DNA from: Vitellaria paradoxa
Lineage: Eukaryota; Streptophyta; Magnoliopsida; Ericales; Sapotaceae
Direction: 5' to 3'
DNA: 64,000 bases
Assembly (NCBI GenBank): GCA_019916065.1
Contig: CM034241.1
Span: 6,239,920 to 6,303,919, forward strand
The notes beneath the pieces are model-generated. The model was given only the letters and a program-made list of their open reading frames with translations, searched no databases and was not told the origin of the DNA. Positions 11,828 to 23,814 of this stretch are shown in pieces (position 1 is the first letter of the stretch; each line of letters begins with the position of its first letter). The translations under genes were made by a program, and so were the position numbers.

Positions 11828-14610
11828 CTTATGACTCTCATGATCTCCCCCATTCTATATTAGGCATTATCCCTAAATGTTGACCGGTCCCCAATGTTAG
11901 ATGTTAGTGGTTTTTTTTTTTTTTTTTTTTATTCTTCTTTCTTTTTTCCTTTTTTTACAAAAGTCAGCCTGTGTTTCCCTCTTTATTTTGTACCGTGGTG
12001 AGTTCCTACACTTCTATTACTTTTTTTTTTATACTTTTAAAGGTTAGGTTAATGTCATTTTTTTTTATTGTATTACGGTGAGTAACACGCATTTATCCTT
12101 TTTTTCTTTTCTTGCAGGTCAAGTTTATGACTTTCTCTTGCATTACTTTTTTTTAAAGTTAATTTATTGGTACGGTTCTGCGCAACCGACTTAAACACTT
12201 TAGAAAAAAAAATTATTAGATATTAATGGTCTTGTTTTACTGACAATTACTAAAATAAAAATTATTAAAAATAATAAAATAATAATTGAGACCCTAACCA
12301 TCGAAATTTAATTTTGAATGACTTAAGGAACGTTAAAACAACATGGATACATTATAAATCTTCAATGCCAAAATTATCATTACACACGGGTTCAAATCCT
12401 CTTCTCCGTTTCACATCATCACTCAACTTTTCTGTCTTCCGTAGTTAATAGAAGATATCAATTTCATTCGATTCAATTGGGATGCCGCTCAACTTTCTGT
12501 CTTCTGCAGTTACCAGAAGATGTCAATTTCATTTGATTCAATCGGACCAGCGAAGGTCATCCACAAAATTTTTATCTGTCCCTAAACCATTGTCTACCAC
12601 CAAGATGCTGATGTAGTTTCTTACAAATCACCACGCCCTGTTAGAATGAATTATTTAGACTCGGATCTTTTACATTCTGTTTGAAATGACGATTTTAATG
12701 GAATTTGATTTCGTTTGATAAAAAATTCTTATTAATTTTTATATTTACAATTAAAATAAAATTTTATTAATTGAATATGAGTTGATTTCATAACTTAAAA
12801 TTTAGAATTTTTATAAAATTTGAAATCCAATTCAAAATAATAGTATTTAATGAGAAATCCTTATTTTCTTAAACAATTTATGTAAATAAACAAATTTATC
12901 CTCTTATATCATATTTACCATATTTTTTTGTGAATAGATAGAATTTAATGAGAATTCCTTATTTTCTTAAACAATTTATGTAAATAGACAAATTTATCCT
13001 CTTATGTCTTATTTACCATATTTTTTTGTTTCATATTCACATGGTTAAATTTAGTATTTCACTTAAACTAAATCAAGTTAATTCTAAAATTTAAAATGTG
13101 TTCCAAATACAAAATTTTACTTATTAAATCAAATCGATTCTTTATTTTAAAACAAAATTAATTTTAATAGTAAAAAGCTTACAAACAAAGTGTTAGGGAG
13201 AGAGGTTCGTGCTGGTTTTTTCGGTACTTGAATCTACGAGTATAAGATTTTCAATACTTGAACGTAATCAGCATAAGATATAATTTTAGCACGACGATAT
13301 TCCCGAAACTCATAAAGAAAATATGAAATAAGTTAAGATAAAAAGAAAAGCAACTCTGGTAAAAAAAAAAAAGGGGAAAAAGAAATTGGAAAGTTCCTTG
13401 GAAATCATACATATGATCTATTCACTTTTTATTTTGGCAGACAAACACTCATGTCTTTATCAATCCTACTCAAAAATCAACTAGAGATCAGAATTTAGTG
13501 AAGGAAAAAAGAGATCATTCATCAGCCTAGAGATCAGAAATTAATGAAGGAACAAAGTGATAATTCTTTTTGTCCCTTCTATCAATAATTCAAAATCAAG
13601 ATTTAAACAAAAATAATTCATATGAAAAGGATTAATTAATTCATTACAAAAATAAAATGATTAATGACAAAATTTGCTCATTATCAAATCAAAAAGGTAA
13701 TTTTTAAAAATATTATAGATATGATCTTTTATCTTATAGATTTATTAATTATAAAAATAAAAGAGACCTATATATTTATGGATCACTATTTCAAACAAAT
13801 AAGGATCAAGAAAATTAATATAATTCCAATACACAAAAAGAAAGTTGTTTGATATACTAAAAGTCACTCATATCCATATATAATTATCTAAGAAAAAGCA
13901 ATATATATATATATGGAAATGAAAAAAAAAAGGTCCTAATAAAAAATATTTTGATTGGAAATTATCCAATTCTGTCTAAGAAAGAAATTAGATACTGAGG
14001 CCTCGATTAAGATTGGTACCAACAAAAATAAAAATACTAAGACTAGGCTTACTATTATTAAATAATTGATAAAAAGAAGAAGCAGAAGAAGAAAAAGATC
14101 ATTTTTATATTACAATTCATCCAAATCAAAAGATGAATTTACCCAATCAAAAAAGAAAAAAATAGATTGGCTGAAAATGAACAAAGAAATTCTAAGTCAT
14201 CCCATATCCAAATTTATTTTGTTTATTCTCAAAATTTGTACTACTTTATAAAGCGTATAAATGAAACTATGGTTTATACCAAATAAATTATTATTTTTTT
14301 AAAGTTTCAAAATAAATGAAAATGTTAGTAAACATAAAAAAATAATAATAATAATAGAAACCAACATAAAAGAAGAAGCAAAGAGATCTTAGATCAAATG
14401 CACAAATCGAAGGAAATCTTTTATCTACTCTTTGAAAAAAAAAAAAAAAACAATATTAAAGAGGATCATTCAGAATCAGACACAAAAAAAAAATAAATAA
14501 AAATTTAAGTGTCCTAAGAGTTAAAAAAGAAGCTTTGAGATCATATCTGATGATATTTCATTTTCGTCTGCACAATGTAAGCTCTCTTGGTAGATATTAT
14601 CTGCTTTGAC
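11828..14610. other. Spacer after tandem copy 1
   Basis: No gene is seen. Homology with copy 2 ends near 12150. Bases about 12340-12430 still match 54790-54860 of the inverted copy. Two near-identical 55-bp stretches (about 12425-12480 and 12485-12545) resemble the leader-flank sequence AGAAGATGYCAATTTCATTT at 1935 and 17420. From 13200 to 14560 the sequence is very A-rich with short low-complexity frames only. Confidence 0.5.
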
Positions 14611-14620
14611 TTAATTAGCT

Positions 14621-14722
14621 ACTTCGCAGGGGGTCACCCATCTTGATACTACTCTGATTAGAGCACGCTTAACTCTAAAATTTTCACTGAATTCAATATT
14701 CGCACGTCTTTAAAATGCAACG
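14621..14722 (-). repeat. 5S rRNA-like remnant
   Basis: On the minus strand the order GAGTTAAGCGTGCTC, AGAGTAGTATCAAGATGGGTGAC, CCCCTG follows the internal promoter and 3' half of plant 5S rRNA with several changes. It is not a functional 5S gene: the 5' third is degraded and it stands alone. Possible sources are a dispersed 5S pseudogene, the 5S-bearing LTR of a Cassandra-type TRIM, or a 5S-derived SINE; the sequence does not decide. Confidence 0.6.
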
Positions 14723-16600
14723 TCCTAAGGGAAGAGCTAGAGATGCTTTATCAGATACCTTAGTTTTCGACTCCTTTTCAATGTCAAATATTTGTTGTAT
14801 CATTAGTGTCTCCAGTTAAGGACGAAGGAACTAGGAACAGTGGGCTCATGGTTCCTTCGATTCCCACTGATGGTGCCAACTAATGATACAGTAAAATTTG
14901 TCAGTATTTCCAAGTCACGTGCAATTTTTATCCGCCTAAGGTCTTCGAGTCCTTCATCTAAAAACATCGGTGTAGTGTCTTCTAAAGAAATTCTAATGAT
15001 CAAGTTAGCCGGAAACTTAGGATGGTGTATATTTTTTTTATGTAAAAGAATATGTATCTTACCCCTTTCGATGTAGAAATCTTTCCTTTATATATGCCAT
15101 GGCTTTCTGCTTGGAAAGGCTACGTAAAGATTCTTTTGTTATGGAAATATTCCGTAAATGGAATATTTGTAATGCCACGCAAGCTGCCTATAAAAACGGA
15201 AGTGGTCATAACCTCCTCACGGACGAGAATCGCATGATTTCAGGCGTGGATGCTACAAGGGCCAAACGGGTACTATCTTTAGCTGTTGGAGGTTTGATCC
15301 GGTTCTACGTTAATTTGGGTCCGATTAGTCGGGTCTATGAGTTTGGTGGAGTTTGGTGGACAAAACCTTTATTTGGTTAGTCTAAGCCTGAACGATAGAG
15401 CCATGTTTGAAATGAGGGATTCAATGCCTAATTTTTGAAACCCTTCTCTATTTCTTCTCAAAACAGAAAACCCATGACCATAACAACCACTAACAATGAA
15501 AACTTGACACCTACCAAAAAAAAAAAAGGGGGGGGGGGGCCACTTTGAAAAACCTAACTTTTCCAAATTTCTAAAAAATTTCACGGACACAATAATTCAA
15601 CATTTTTTTCAAAGAAAAACAGCGGAGATATCCATATACATGAGCATGTATACAAATATACATATGCGCGGGGGGAAATGGAAAAATCTTACTCCAATAA
15701 CTGAAGGATGGGAAGATTTGAAAGTGAAAGAATTAGATCTGTGGATCCATCAAATCAAAGAGAGATTGAAGTTAAGGGCTTTGGTTGTTTTTGTTCACTC
15801 TCTCTTATTTTGAGCATAGGGATGATGAGGTGATGTAGGGGCAGAGAGAGAGACAGAGAGAGAGAGGTGAAAATGAGTGATCAACGAGAGACTCTGTGTG
15901 TTGATTGGGCCATCTCACCATTGTTTGCAAAGCGTAGCTGCCATGGCTGCATTTTTCGGTCAATCTCATGGTCTTCCCGACCTTCCCATAGTCGACAATC
16001 AACATCCTGACCATAAGTTCTGCAAATTCAACCTGAAAATCAGAGCTCAAAGTTGTTTCAATACTCGTTTGCGTCTTCCGAATCCCAACCTTTTCTCTAG
16101 ATCTAACCCCAATTTTGTTTCTGGCTGTGGGTGACTTTGATTTGGTGGATTTTAAATAGGTGGTGGTTGGTATACAGTTGAGAGATGGGGAAGACAATGG
16201 AGATGGAGTTGAAGGAGGTTTGGACAGAGAGGTGGCTGGTGATAGAATAAAATGTTAGGAGTGACGCTGGCGACGGTGTTGGTGGAGGATTGGAGCAACG
16301 GACCGAAGGGCGTCGGCAGCTGAACAGTAAATTATACATATACAGGTTATATATATATATATATATTTCATAGTAGAAGGTGAAAGAAATGGGAAATATA
16401 TATATATATTTGTAATTAATAAATTAAATAGGGGGTAAATTTATTTTTATAATTAAATTTTAACGGATTTAGAGTTTAAATTAATGGAGAGGAGTTAAGA
16501 GGTTAACAACTTTTCAAAACAAAGAGGTATTTGTTAATTTCAAAAGTTTTGGAGTCTAGGTGTAATTACCTAAATGTTGGGTGGTCTGTATGTAATTCAC
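14723..16600. other. Spacer with unrecognised GC-richer block
   Basis: No recognised gene. Bases 15390-16340 are less AT-rich, hold a C/G homopolymer junction (about 15520-15541), a GA microsatellite (15843-15868) and an open frame (MAAFFGQSHGLPDLP..., 15943-16134). The frame shows no family resemblance and no splice logic I can support. It has no counterpart elsewhere in the window. Confidence 0.4.
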
Positions 16601-16770
16601 CCTAAAATTAAATTCGAAATAAAAATAAAAGTTAAACAAAATCTGATTGGAACATAATTAATGAAAAATATAAAAAGACGCAATATATTAAAATGCAATC
16701 ATATTTTGACCGTTGATTGGCTCATTGCAATATCTATAGTGAATTTTCTCACAACAGCCCCCTATAACCC
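16600..16770. mobile_element. Partial hAT-MITE-like sequence at left edge of copy 2
   Basis: The stretch matches the right half of 9571-9800 (AATAAAAATAAAAGTTAAA core, then a CCTATAAC end). It lies directly left of the tandem copy 2 boundary, so it may mark the recombination junction. Confidence 0.4.
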
Positions 16771-16800
16771 GCGTGGAAGAACTTGGGAGCAATGTTTTAA

Positions 16801-17383
16801 AAACCGAACCGTTTATCGAACTGAAAAAATGATCGAGTCACGGGTTAGTGATTTAACCATTGGTTCAATCGGAATTGAACCGGAGTTAAACTGTGACGTC
16901 ATAAATATATTTAAATATATAAATAAAATATAAAAATATGTTAAAATTATATAATAATTTAAAAAATTTATATTTTTTGATATATTCTTCTACTCTATTT
17001 TGTTTTACTACTAAAAAGTATCAACAAAATATGTTGTAAAATAAAATTATTTAAAACTAATATATTATATAAGTAAAACTAAGAAAAAATAAGAAACAAT
17101 AAGTATTAGTGATTCAGCGGGATAATAGTACCTTACCATAAAATAATCCCAAGTTTGATTCTGAGTTAGTGCATGTTAATTTATTTATTTTACCATTTAA
17201 AAAAATAAAAAAAAATAGCCTAGTTCAACTGACAAAATCGACACCGGTTCACCGGTTGAACTGGTGGATCACTGATTTTAGGCCGATTCAATAATCTAGT
17301 GGATTTTACCAGTGGACTAGACTGTTTTTTTTTGGATCGGTTCCCGACTAAACCGGCCGGTCCGGTCCAAATTTTAAAACCAT
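16801..17383. mobile_element. Mutator-like MITE
   Basis: A 583-bp insertion has imperfect terminal inverted repeats (left AATGTTTTAAAAACCGAACC; right end is the complement of ATGGTTTTAAAATTTGGACC). It is flanked by ACTTGGGAGC (16791-16800) and ACGTGGGAGC (17384-17393), a 9- to 10-bp duplication with one change, as expected for Mutator-like elements. Both other copies are empty (about 1668-1677 and 62080). Subterminal CCGGT-rich motifs are present. No transposase. Confidence 0.75.
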
Positions 17384-18627
17384 ACGTGGGAGCTCCACCT
17401 TCTATCTTATTCACCTACTAGAAGATGTCAATTTCATTTCCCAGTCCACGTCATCCGCAAAACCATTATCCTCAGTGGCAATATCCGCGTAGTATGTGTA
17501 TTTCTCTTTTTTGCACCAATTTATGTAATGGACATAAATTTATAAAGGTTAATGTCTCGTATTTTATATAATAAATAAAAAATTTAAATTTTATAATTTC
17601 ATCATTCGTGTTAGTAGATATTTATAAAATTTTATTATTATTTTTTTATACTATGAACGGTGCCAATATTAATACCCATGCTTTTATTCATATAAAATGT
17701 AGGCATGTGAGGATGGAAGAGTGATACAAGAAATAAAGGTATGAATTCGAAAAGGAAGAAATTGACAAGGTGTTAATTCTATTGATTCTAAGAATATTCA
17801 AATAAATAACATATCAAAATAAAAATACTCTGTTTAAAATAAAATTCTTAATTAAAATTAACTGTCTAACTCTTAGGCATACATTGGTTTAAAAAGAAAA
17901 ATCTTTGAACGCTAAAATGCTAATCAAAGGGAGAGAATACAAAGGATATTAGGATAAAAATAAAAAAAAAATCAAAATAATATATTTGATTAAATGCCAA
18001 TTTGGATACAAAATAAAGAAAAAATATTTTAAAAAAATAATAAAATAAGAAAAACAAATATTCTAAAACTAATCCTAATTCTAGTCAAGTAAAATTGTTT
18101 AACAAGTATTCAAAATCAAATGTACCATAAATTTTCTGCCTGCATCGTTCTCCCAATTTTGGAAAGAAATTTGCGAATTCCAATTTTATGATTCCATTGG
18201 TTTTTGAACTTGACCATTTTATTTCATTTCCATATATCCCTTCTGTTAATAACTTTCTTTAAGATAATTCATATCTTTCTGTCTTTCTTGAAAAATTACA
18301 AACAAATTGAAATAAGGTAATTCATAAATAAATTCTTCAACTAAGTTTCTATTTAGAGATTCCAATCAGAACAAGTCATTATAATAACAAGATATCTTGA
18401 TGGATTATTTTTCAAAAATAGTCAAAAGGTTCATAAATGAAAATTGTGTAAACAAATATTACTTCCTTCTTTATTTCTTAGAAGGAGCATGGAGATACTG
18501 TACACAAATAAAACTTTTGTCTACTTTTCTACAAGTGGTTTTATCTGAAAAGTGGTTAAAGGATTCGGCTTGAATTTTTCTTCAACCACTTTACATTGAA
18601 GATAGAGACTAGCAACTAAAACTCTAA

Positions 18628-19665
18628 GGGCCCGTTTGATAACACTGTCATTTTTTTGTTGTTATTTTTCTGTTGTCATTTTTTATTTTCTGTTGCCATT
18701 TATTTTTTTCGAAATGAAAACTGAAACTGCGTTTAGAAATACAAATTTATTTACAATTATTAATTTTTTATTTTAGAAAATATTAATTTTATTAGTTTTA
18801 AAAAATTAATAGAACTTAATAAAATATATTTTATATTAATTTAATTTAATTAATATAATTAATTAAATTAATACAGTAAATTATTTATTAAAACCATTTA
18901 ATTCAATAAATATAAAATATATTAAATTATATTATTTATTAAAAATAACTTAATAAAATATATTTCATATTAAGTAAATAATTAAATTAGATTAATTATT
19001 AAATTAAATTATTTCTTTTTAAATTAATTAAATTAAATTAATTATTTATTAAAATAATTTAATAAAATATATTTTTTATAAATTAAATTAATTAAATGAT
19101 AGATATCATGATTTAATTTAATTATGATATTTATTTAAAATAATTTAATAATAATTATTAAATTAAATTAAAAATTAATGTAATTTAATTGTTAATTATT
19201 TTATATAAATTAATTTAATTATTAAATTAAATAAATTAATTATGATATTTATTTTAGATAATTTAGCAATAATTAATTATTAGATTAAATTAAATTAATT
19301 AATTTGGTTTTATTATTTATTAAAAATAATTTATATTAATTTATATAATTAATTTAATTTATTGAATTTAATTATATCATTTAATAAAAAGCTTATTTTA
19401 ATAAAATATTTGAATAAAATAATTTATTTTTTATGTAATGTAACAAAAATAGATAAAGTTTTAAAATTGACAAAATATTGGCAACAGAAAAGAAAATCAG
19501 AATAAAAACACATTTTTTCTATTTACGTTTTTCTGTTTATATTTTCATTTTTTTTAAAACAAAAAAATGGAAACATGTTTATCAAATATATTTTTGTTGC
19601 GAGTTTACAAAATTTTAAAAATAAAAATAGAAAAACAGAAAACAAAAATGTTATCAAACGGGACC
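18628..19665. mobile_element. PIF/Harbinger-type non-autonomous element
   Basis: A 1038-bp insertion has 17-bp terminal inverted repeats GGKCCCGTTTGATAACA (one mismatch) and the 3-bp target duplication TAA (18625-18627 and 19666-19668). Tandem copy 1 is empty (about 3398). The interior is extremely AT-rich and non-coding. Relatives of its subterminal part are at 28514-29527 and 31250-31615. Confidence 0.85.
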
Positions 19666-19854
19666 TAAATGATCAGCTGTCTGTTTTTGACTTTTGAGTG
19701 AGTGTTTGACTTTTGAGTGAGTGGTAGGCGGGCAAGAAATTGTATCATTCAAGAGAGTGAAATGACACAAAATTGGAAAAAATTCGCGGGACATAAATAA
19801 GAAAACGGGGAGAAAAAAGTGAATTTCTTATGTAACGTGAACAGAGGCAGCAAA

Positions 19855-20076
19855 CTAATAGTGTAATTTTTTAAATCTGTAGAGGCGGCCACTAGGCCTC
19901 ACCTGCACCCGCCCTTTGAGCATGTGATGGTAATTTACATATATATAATTCCCAAGTTTTTTATAATCGACAAAGTGGCGAGGAATATATTCAACAGCCG
20001 GCAAACGTCTAAACATGGATTGTCCTGTTGGAATTTGTCTTGTAAAACCAGCAAGCATGCCACCGTTTGGCACCAC
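19855..20076 (-). other. Conserved exon-like ORF upstream of UGT C
   Basis: Counterpart of 3580-3786, with 73 codons, reading away from UGT C. It shares LAGFTRQIP, GQSMFRRLPAVEY and FVDYKKLGN. The frame is open in all three copies, but substitutions are mostly replacement changes. Function unknown. Confidence 0.4.
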
Positions 20077-20664
20077 TAAAAAAATAAAATAAAACTTCGC
20101 ACTTATTAATGATAAGTGTCGGTTACTTAAGTGTTTAGTACAAATTAGAAAAAATAGATAACATTAGAAAAGTTGAAAAAAAAAATTAGAGAAGTTGATA
20201 AAAGTTCAAAATTATAGTAAAATTTGAGAAATTTGGTAAAAGTTAAAGAAAATTGGTCTCGTGTTTGACAAAGAAAAGTCAGAGAAAATTGGTAAAATTT
20301 GAATTTTTTTTTTAATAAGATGGTGAGCCAAACAATCCATAGTGACCTCCACAAAATTTCAATGAGATAAGGTCACAATCATTCTTAATTTTAAATATAA
20401 AATATTCATGCTTGTGTAAGCGTTTAGGTCATGATTGTTATTGAGAATATTTGCACTACTCTATTAACTTCTCTTTCTCAACAATAAAATTTTTTTTTTT
20501 GTTTGGTAAGTTAATAAAATTTCATTGTGAAGTGTGAGAAACTAGTTTTATTATGAGATGAGAAAAACTAATAAAGAAGTGCAAAAATTCTCAATTTGCA
20601 TTTCTCAATAACTTTAATAAAAAAAAGTAATGTGAAGTAGAAAAGAATACATTTATCATTTTCC

Positions 20665-20687
20665 TATATATATATATATATATATAT
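20665..20687 (+). promoter_or_regulatory. (TA)n tract in TATA position, UGT C
   Basis: Alternating TA run ending about 68 bp before the start codon, at the same position as in UGT B. Likely core-promoter element; no other motif is claimed. Confidence 0.5.
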
Positions 20688-20755
20688 CTTCAAAAGACTT
20701 CCCTGTGTTACTAATGATCAATTAATTCATCGAACGCTTCCCTCAGCTAGCTGCT

Positions 20756-22246
20756 ATGGCTTCACAGAAGCACCAGCTTCACTTTGTTTTAGTACCCTTA
20801 ATGTCCCCAGGCCGCTTCATCCCCATGATAGACATGGCCAAGTTATTGGCACAACACGGTGTCACCACCACTGTTATCACCACACCTCACATCGCTTCCA
20901 GATTCAGCTCAATCGTCAACCGTTTGATCGAATCCGGCCTGCCGATCCGACTCCTCGAAATGAGGTTCCCGTCGGCGGAGTCAGGCTTACCGGAGGGTTG
21001 TGAAAGTTTAGACACAATTCCCCTAGCCCTTGCAAAGAATTTATTCTTAGTTGCAATTCCCTTGTTGCAGCAACCGTTCGATCAATTGTTTAAAGATCTC
21101 AATCCCCGTCCAAGTTGCCTAATAGCCGATAAGCACCTTCCGTGGCTAGCCGACACTGCTCAAAAGTTCCAGGTTCCGCGGATCGTGTTCGACGGGAGGA
21201 GCTGCTTCACGCTCTTATGTTCGCACAACTTACATGTTTCCAAGGTTCACGAGAGCGTCTCCGAGTTGTCTGAGCCCTTTCTAGTGCCTGGTTTTCCAGA
21301 TAGAGTCGAATTTACTAAAGCTCAGCTGCCCGCCGAACTCAGTTCAGTTTCACAGGAAGCAAGAGATTTCGTCGAAGCCACGAAAGCAGCTTCTGAAAGA
21401 GCATATGGAGTTGTGATCAATAGTTTTGAGGAGTTAGAGCCGAGATACATCGAACAATATCGCAAGGTGAAAGGAGATAAGGCTTGGTGCATCGGACCTC
21501 TGTCACTCTGCAACAAAGAGAACATCGATAAAGGTCAGAGAGGAAACAAGTCCTCAATCAACGAATCCGAGTGTTTAAATTGGCTCGACGGTAAAGAGAA
21601 AGGCTCTGTAGTCTACGCCTGTCTCGGGAGCATCAGCCGCGTTGGACCTCCTCAGTTGATGGAGCTTGGTCTAGGACTGGAAGCGTCCGAACGCCCGTTT
21701 GTTTGGGTAATCAGAGGCGGCGAAAAACCGGAAGAGCTGGAGGCTTTGTTGGAAGAGGATGGATTTGAGGAGAGAACAAAAGGGAGAGGGCTTGTAATCC
21801 GAGGCTGGGCTCCGCAAGTACTCATCTTGTCGCACCCGGCCGTGGGAGCATTCTTGACGCACTGTGGCTGGAATTCGACTCTTGAAGGAGTTTGCGCTGG
21901 CCTGCCGATGGTGACGTGGCCTCTTTTTGCGGAACAGTTTTTCAATGAGAAGTTGGTTGTGGAGGTTTTGGAGATTGGAGTCAGCGTTGGGGTTCAGGCT
22001 TGTGTGAATCCCTGGTCTGAGTTTGATAAGCTTGATCAGGTGTTGGTGGAAAAGGAGGCAGTAACGGAAGCTGTGGAAAAAGTAATGGGTGATGGAATTG
22101 AAGGAGAAGAGAGAAGAGCAAGAGCAAGAGGGCTTGGGGAGATGGCCAATAGGGCAATGGAAGAAGGGGGTTCTTCTTACTTGAATATGACATTCTTGAT
22201 TCAAGAAGTGATGCAATTACTAGCCAGCCAGAGGAGCTCAGCCTAG
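20756..22246 (+). CDS. UGT C, UDP-glycosyltransferase-like protein, catalytic His replaced by Arg
   Basis: Intact 496-residue, intronless family-1 glycosyltransferase, usual length for plant UGTs and closest by motif to the UGT73 group. Such enzymes move a sugar from a UDP-sugar to a small acceptor in the cytosol; no signal peptide or membrane segment is seen. N-terminal acceptor half: residues 1-240. The PSPG donor box is residues 351-394 (WAPQ, HCGWNS, FAEQ) and is complete. The Asp of the usual His-Asp pair is present (D125, in IADKHLPW). At position 20, where plant UGTs have the catalytic His (GHxxP), this protein reads SPGRFIPM. UGT B and fragment F have His there, so Arg is derived. Acceptor unknown. 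Start chosen from the shared MASQKHQ and the GCTATGGC context. It may be a non-catalytic or altered enzyme. Confidence 0.93.
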   Translation: MASQKHQLHFVLVPLMSPGRFIPMIDMAKLLAQHGVTTTVITTPHIASRFSSIVNRLIESGLPIRLLEMRFPSAESGLPEGCESLDTIPLALAKNLFLVAIPLLQQPFDQLFKDLNPRPSCLIADKHLPWLADTAQKFQVPRIVFDGRSCFTLLCSHNLHVSKVHESVSELSEPFLVPGFPDRVEFTKAQLPAELSSVSQEARDFVEATKAASERAYGVVINSFEELEPRYIEQYRKVKGDKAWCIGPLSLCNKENIDKGQRGNKSSINESECLNWLDGKEKGSVVYACLGSISRVGPPQLMELGLGLEASERPFVWVIRGGEKPEELEALLEEDGFEERTKGRGLVIRGWAPQVLILSHPAVGAFLTHCGWNSTLEGVCAGLPMVTWPLFAEQFFNEKLVVEVLEIGVSVGVQACVNPWSEFDKLDQVLVEKEAVTEAVEKVMGDGIEGEERRARARGLGEMANRAMEEGGSSYLNMTFLIQEVMQLLASQRSSA

Positions 22247-22284
22247 TATCACAATTATGGGGTCCTTTTGTGCGGTAATAAGTT

Positions 22285-22300
22285 AATAAAAATTAATAAA
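22285..22300 (+). terminator. Poly(A) signals of UGT C
   Basis: Two AATAAA hexamers (22285-22290 and 22295-22300) follow the stop codon by about 40-50 bp. The same pair follows UGT B. Confidence 0.5.
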
Positions 22301-23814
22301 AGTTTTTGTCTCCTAATTAGTGTTATAAGATAAAGAATAAGTAATTTTAAAAAATTTTGGTGTTTTCTTATTGAAACTTAAGAGCTTCAAACACTCCCTT
22401 ATGTCTAATTATGTTTGATTTGGGGGATTGGGTGATAGGTATTATTAATATCATTGAATAATATATAGAATTGTATATAACATATGATTAATTTTTTTAT
22501 GTAAAATTATTTTTTTAGTGTTTGGTTGATGGAATAATAAATGGGATGAAAAATGTGATTCGACATGAAATTTGATAAGAAATAATTTTGAACATTTCGA
22601 TTTTGACAAGAAACAAATCTAAGAGTCAGAGTAAGGGATATGTAATATTACCGCCACTATGATATTACTTATTCCATATTTTAGAAGATGAGCAGTATAA
22701 CCTAGAGTTCTAATATTATAAACAAAATATCGAACTAAAGTTAATTTAATAAAAAAAATCCATTCTCCTAAAGTAAACTGGTAAACAAACACAGTCTATA
22801 CGTTTATTAAAAGTTTGCATAAACTCATATTCCTTCTTGTCTATCTTCTTCTTTTATAGTATGGAATATATTTAAATATATACATTTATATAATAAAACA
22901 GGACAATTTTAAAAAATGACACTCTTACAAACTAAAATCTAATGGGTAAAAATTATTTTTTTAATTCAATGATTAGGATCATTTTTGTATTTTTAAGTTT
23001 CCGCTCAATTTTTATTTTAGTAAACCCTAATACCATTTATCTCACAAAACTGTTTGAACATTTTAAATTTCACCATATTTCAAAGATGGATATTATATGT
23101 AAACAAAAAAATTTCAATTTAAATTCCACCCAATTATGATTTTTAGAAAGTTGAATCTTCCAAATTAAAGTATCATAATTTGTGTTTTCTTTTATACTAC
23201 TTATCAAAGATTAATTGAGGAGAGACAAAGAGATACCAAAACACATATAGTAACTTTTAGGGTCCTAAATTTTGAAAAAAAAATTATTTTTTTATTTGAA
23301 CTTTTTGTCCAAAGTTTCAATTATATAAGAAACTTAATACTAATTTTGTTTAGAGTGTCGTAGGCACAAGTTATTGTTAACATATATATATATATATATA
23401 TTCCTTCCGGTTAGTAGTCGTTTGGAAGTACAATTTTTAGTAATTTTTTATTTTTTGTCAAAAGTGTCGAGAAACAATTTTTAGTAATTTTTAGAAACTT
23501 TTAAGTATTTGGTAAAATTTTTGGTTACTTTTAGTAATTTTTTATGTGTCTGATAAAAAAATTTTAACTTTTGAATTGAGTAAATTACTATAACTAAACA
23601 AAAAAGCAGCAAAAATTATTATTTTGTCAAATAAAGAATAAGTAAAAGTACAATTTCATTAAAAATTGATTCACCAAACGATGCCTTGGTGCATGGTAAC
23701 ATTGGCATTGGCCAGTGTTATAATTTCATCTTAATTTGTGCATCTCGCATACTCTTTTTCACTAATGACTTTATTTTTTCAATTTTTAAGCTTAATGGAT
23801 GGATTTTACATATA
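22301..23814. other. 3' flank of UGT C
   Basis: No gene is seen. It aligns with the UGT B flank and has the empty Helitron site at the TA run near 23381-23400. It ends at the LINE insertion. Confidence 0.6.

Larger units (their letters stand above)
1655..12150 (+). repeat. Tandem duplication copy 1 (contains UGT B)
   Basis: This block matches 16783-27200 in the same orientation and in the same order: leader flank, upstream exon-like ORF, (TA)n promoter, UGT, 3' flank. Coding parts are nearly identical and flanks are clearly alignable. Copy 1 has insertions absent from copy 2 (1698-1923, 2187-2553, 7101-8887, 11476-11815). Copy 2 lacks bases equivalent to about 9500-10595 and has its own insertions. 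Confidence 0.85.

Noticed and set aside
14621..14722. Functional 5S rRNA gene
   Set aside because: The first third is degraded and it is not in a tandem array.
21671..22216. 181-codon frame on the minus strand
   Set aside because: It is the shadow of UGT C coding sequence. The same shadow appears opposite UGT B and has no family features.
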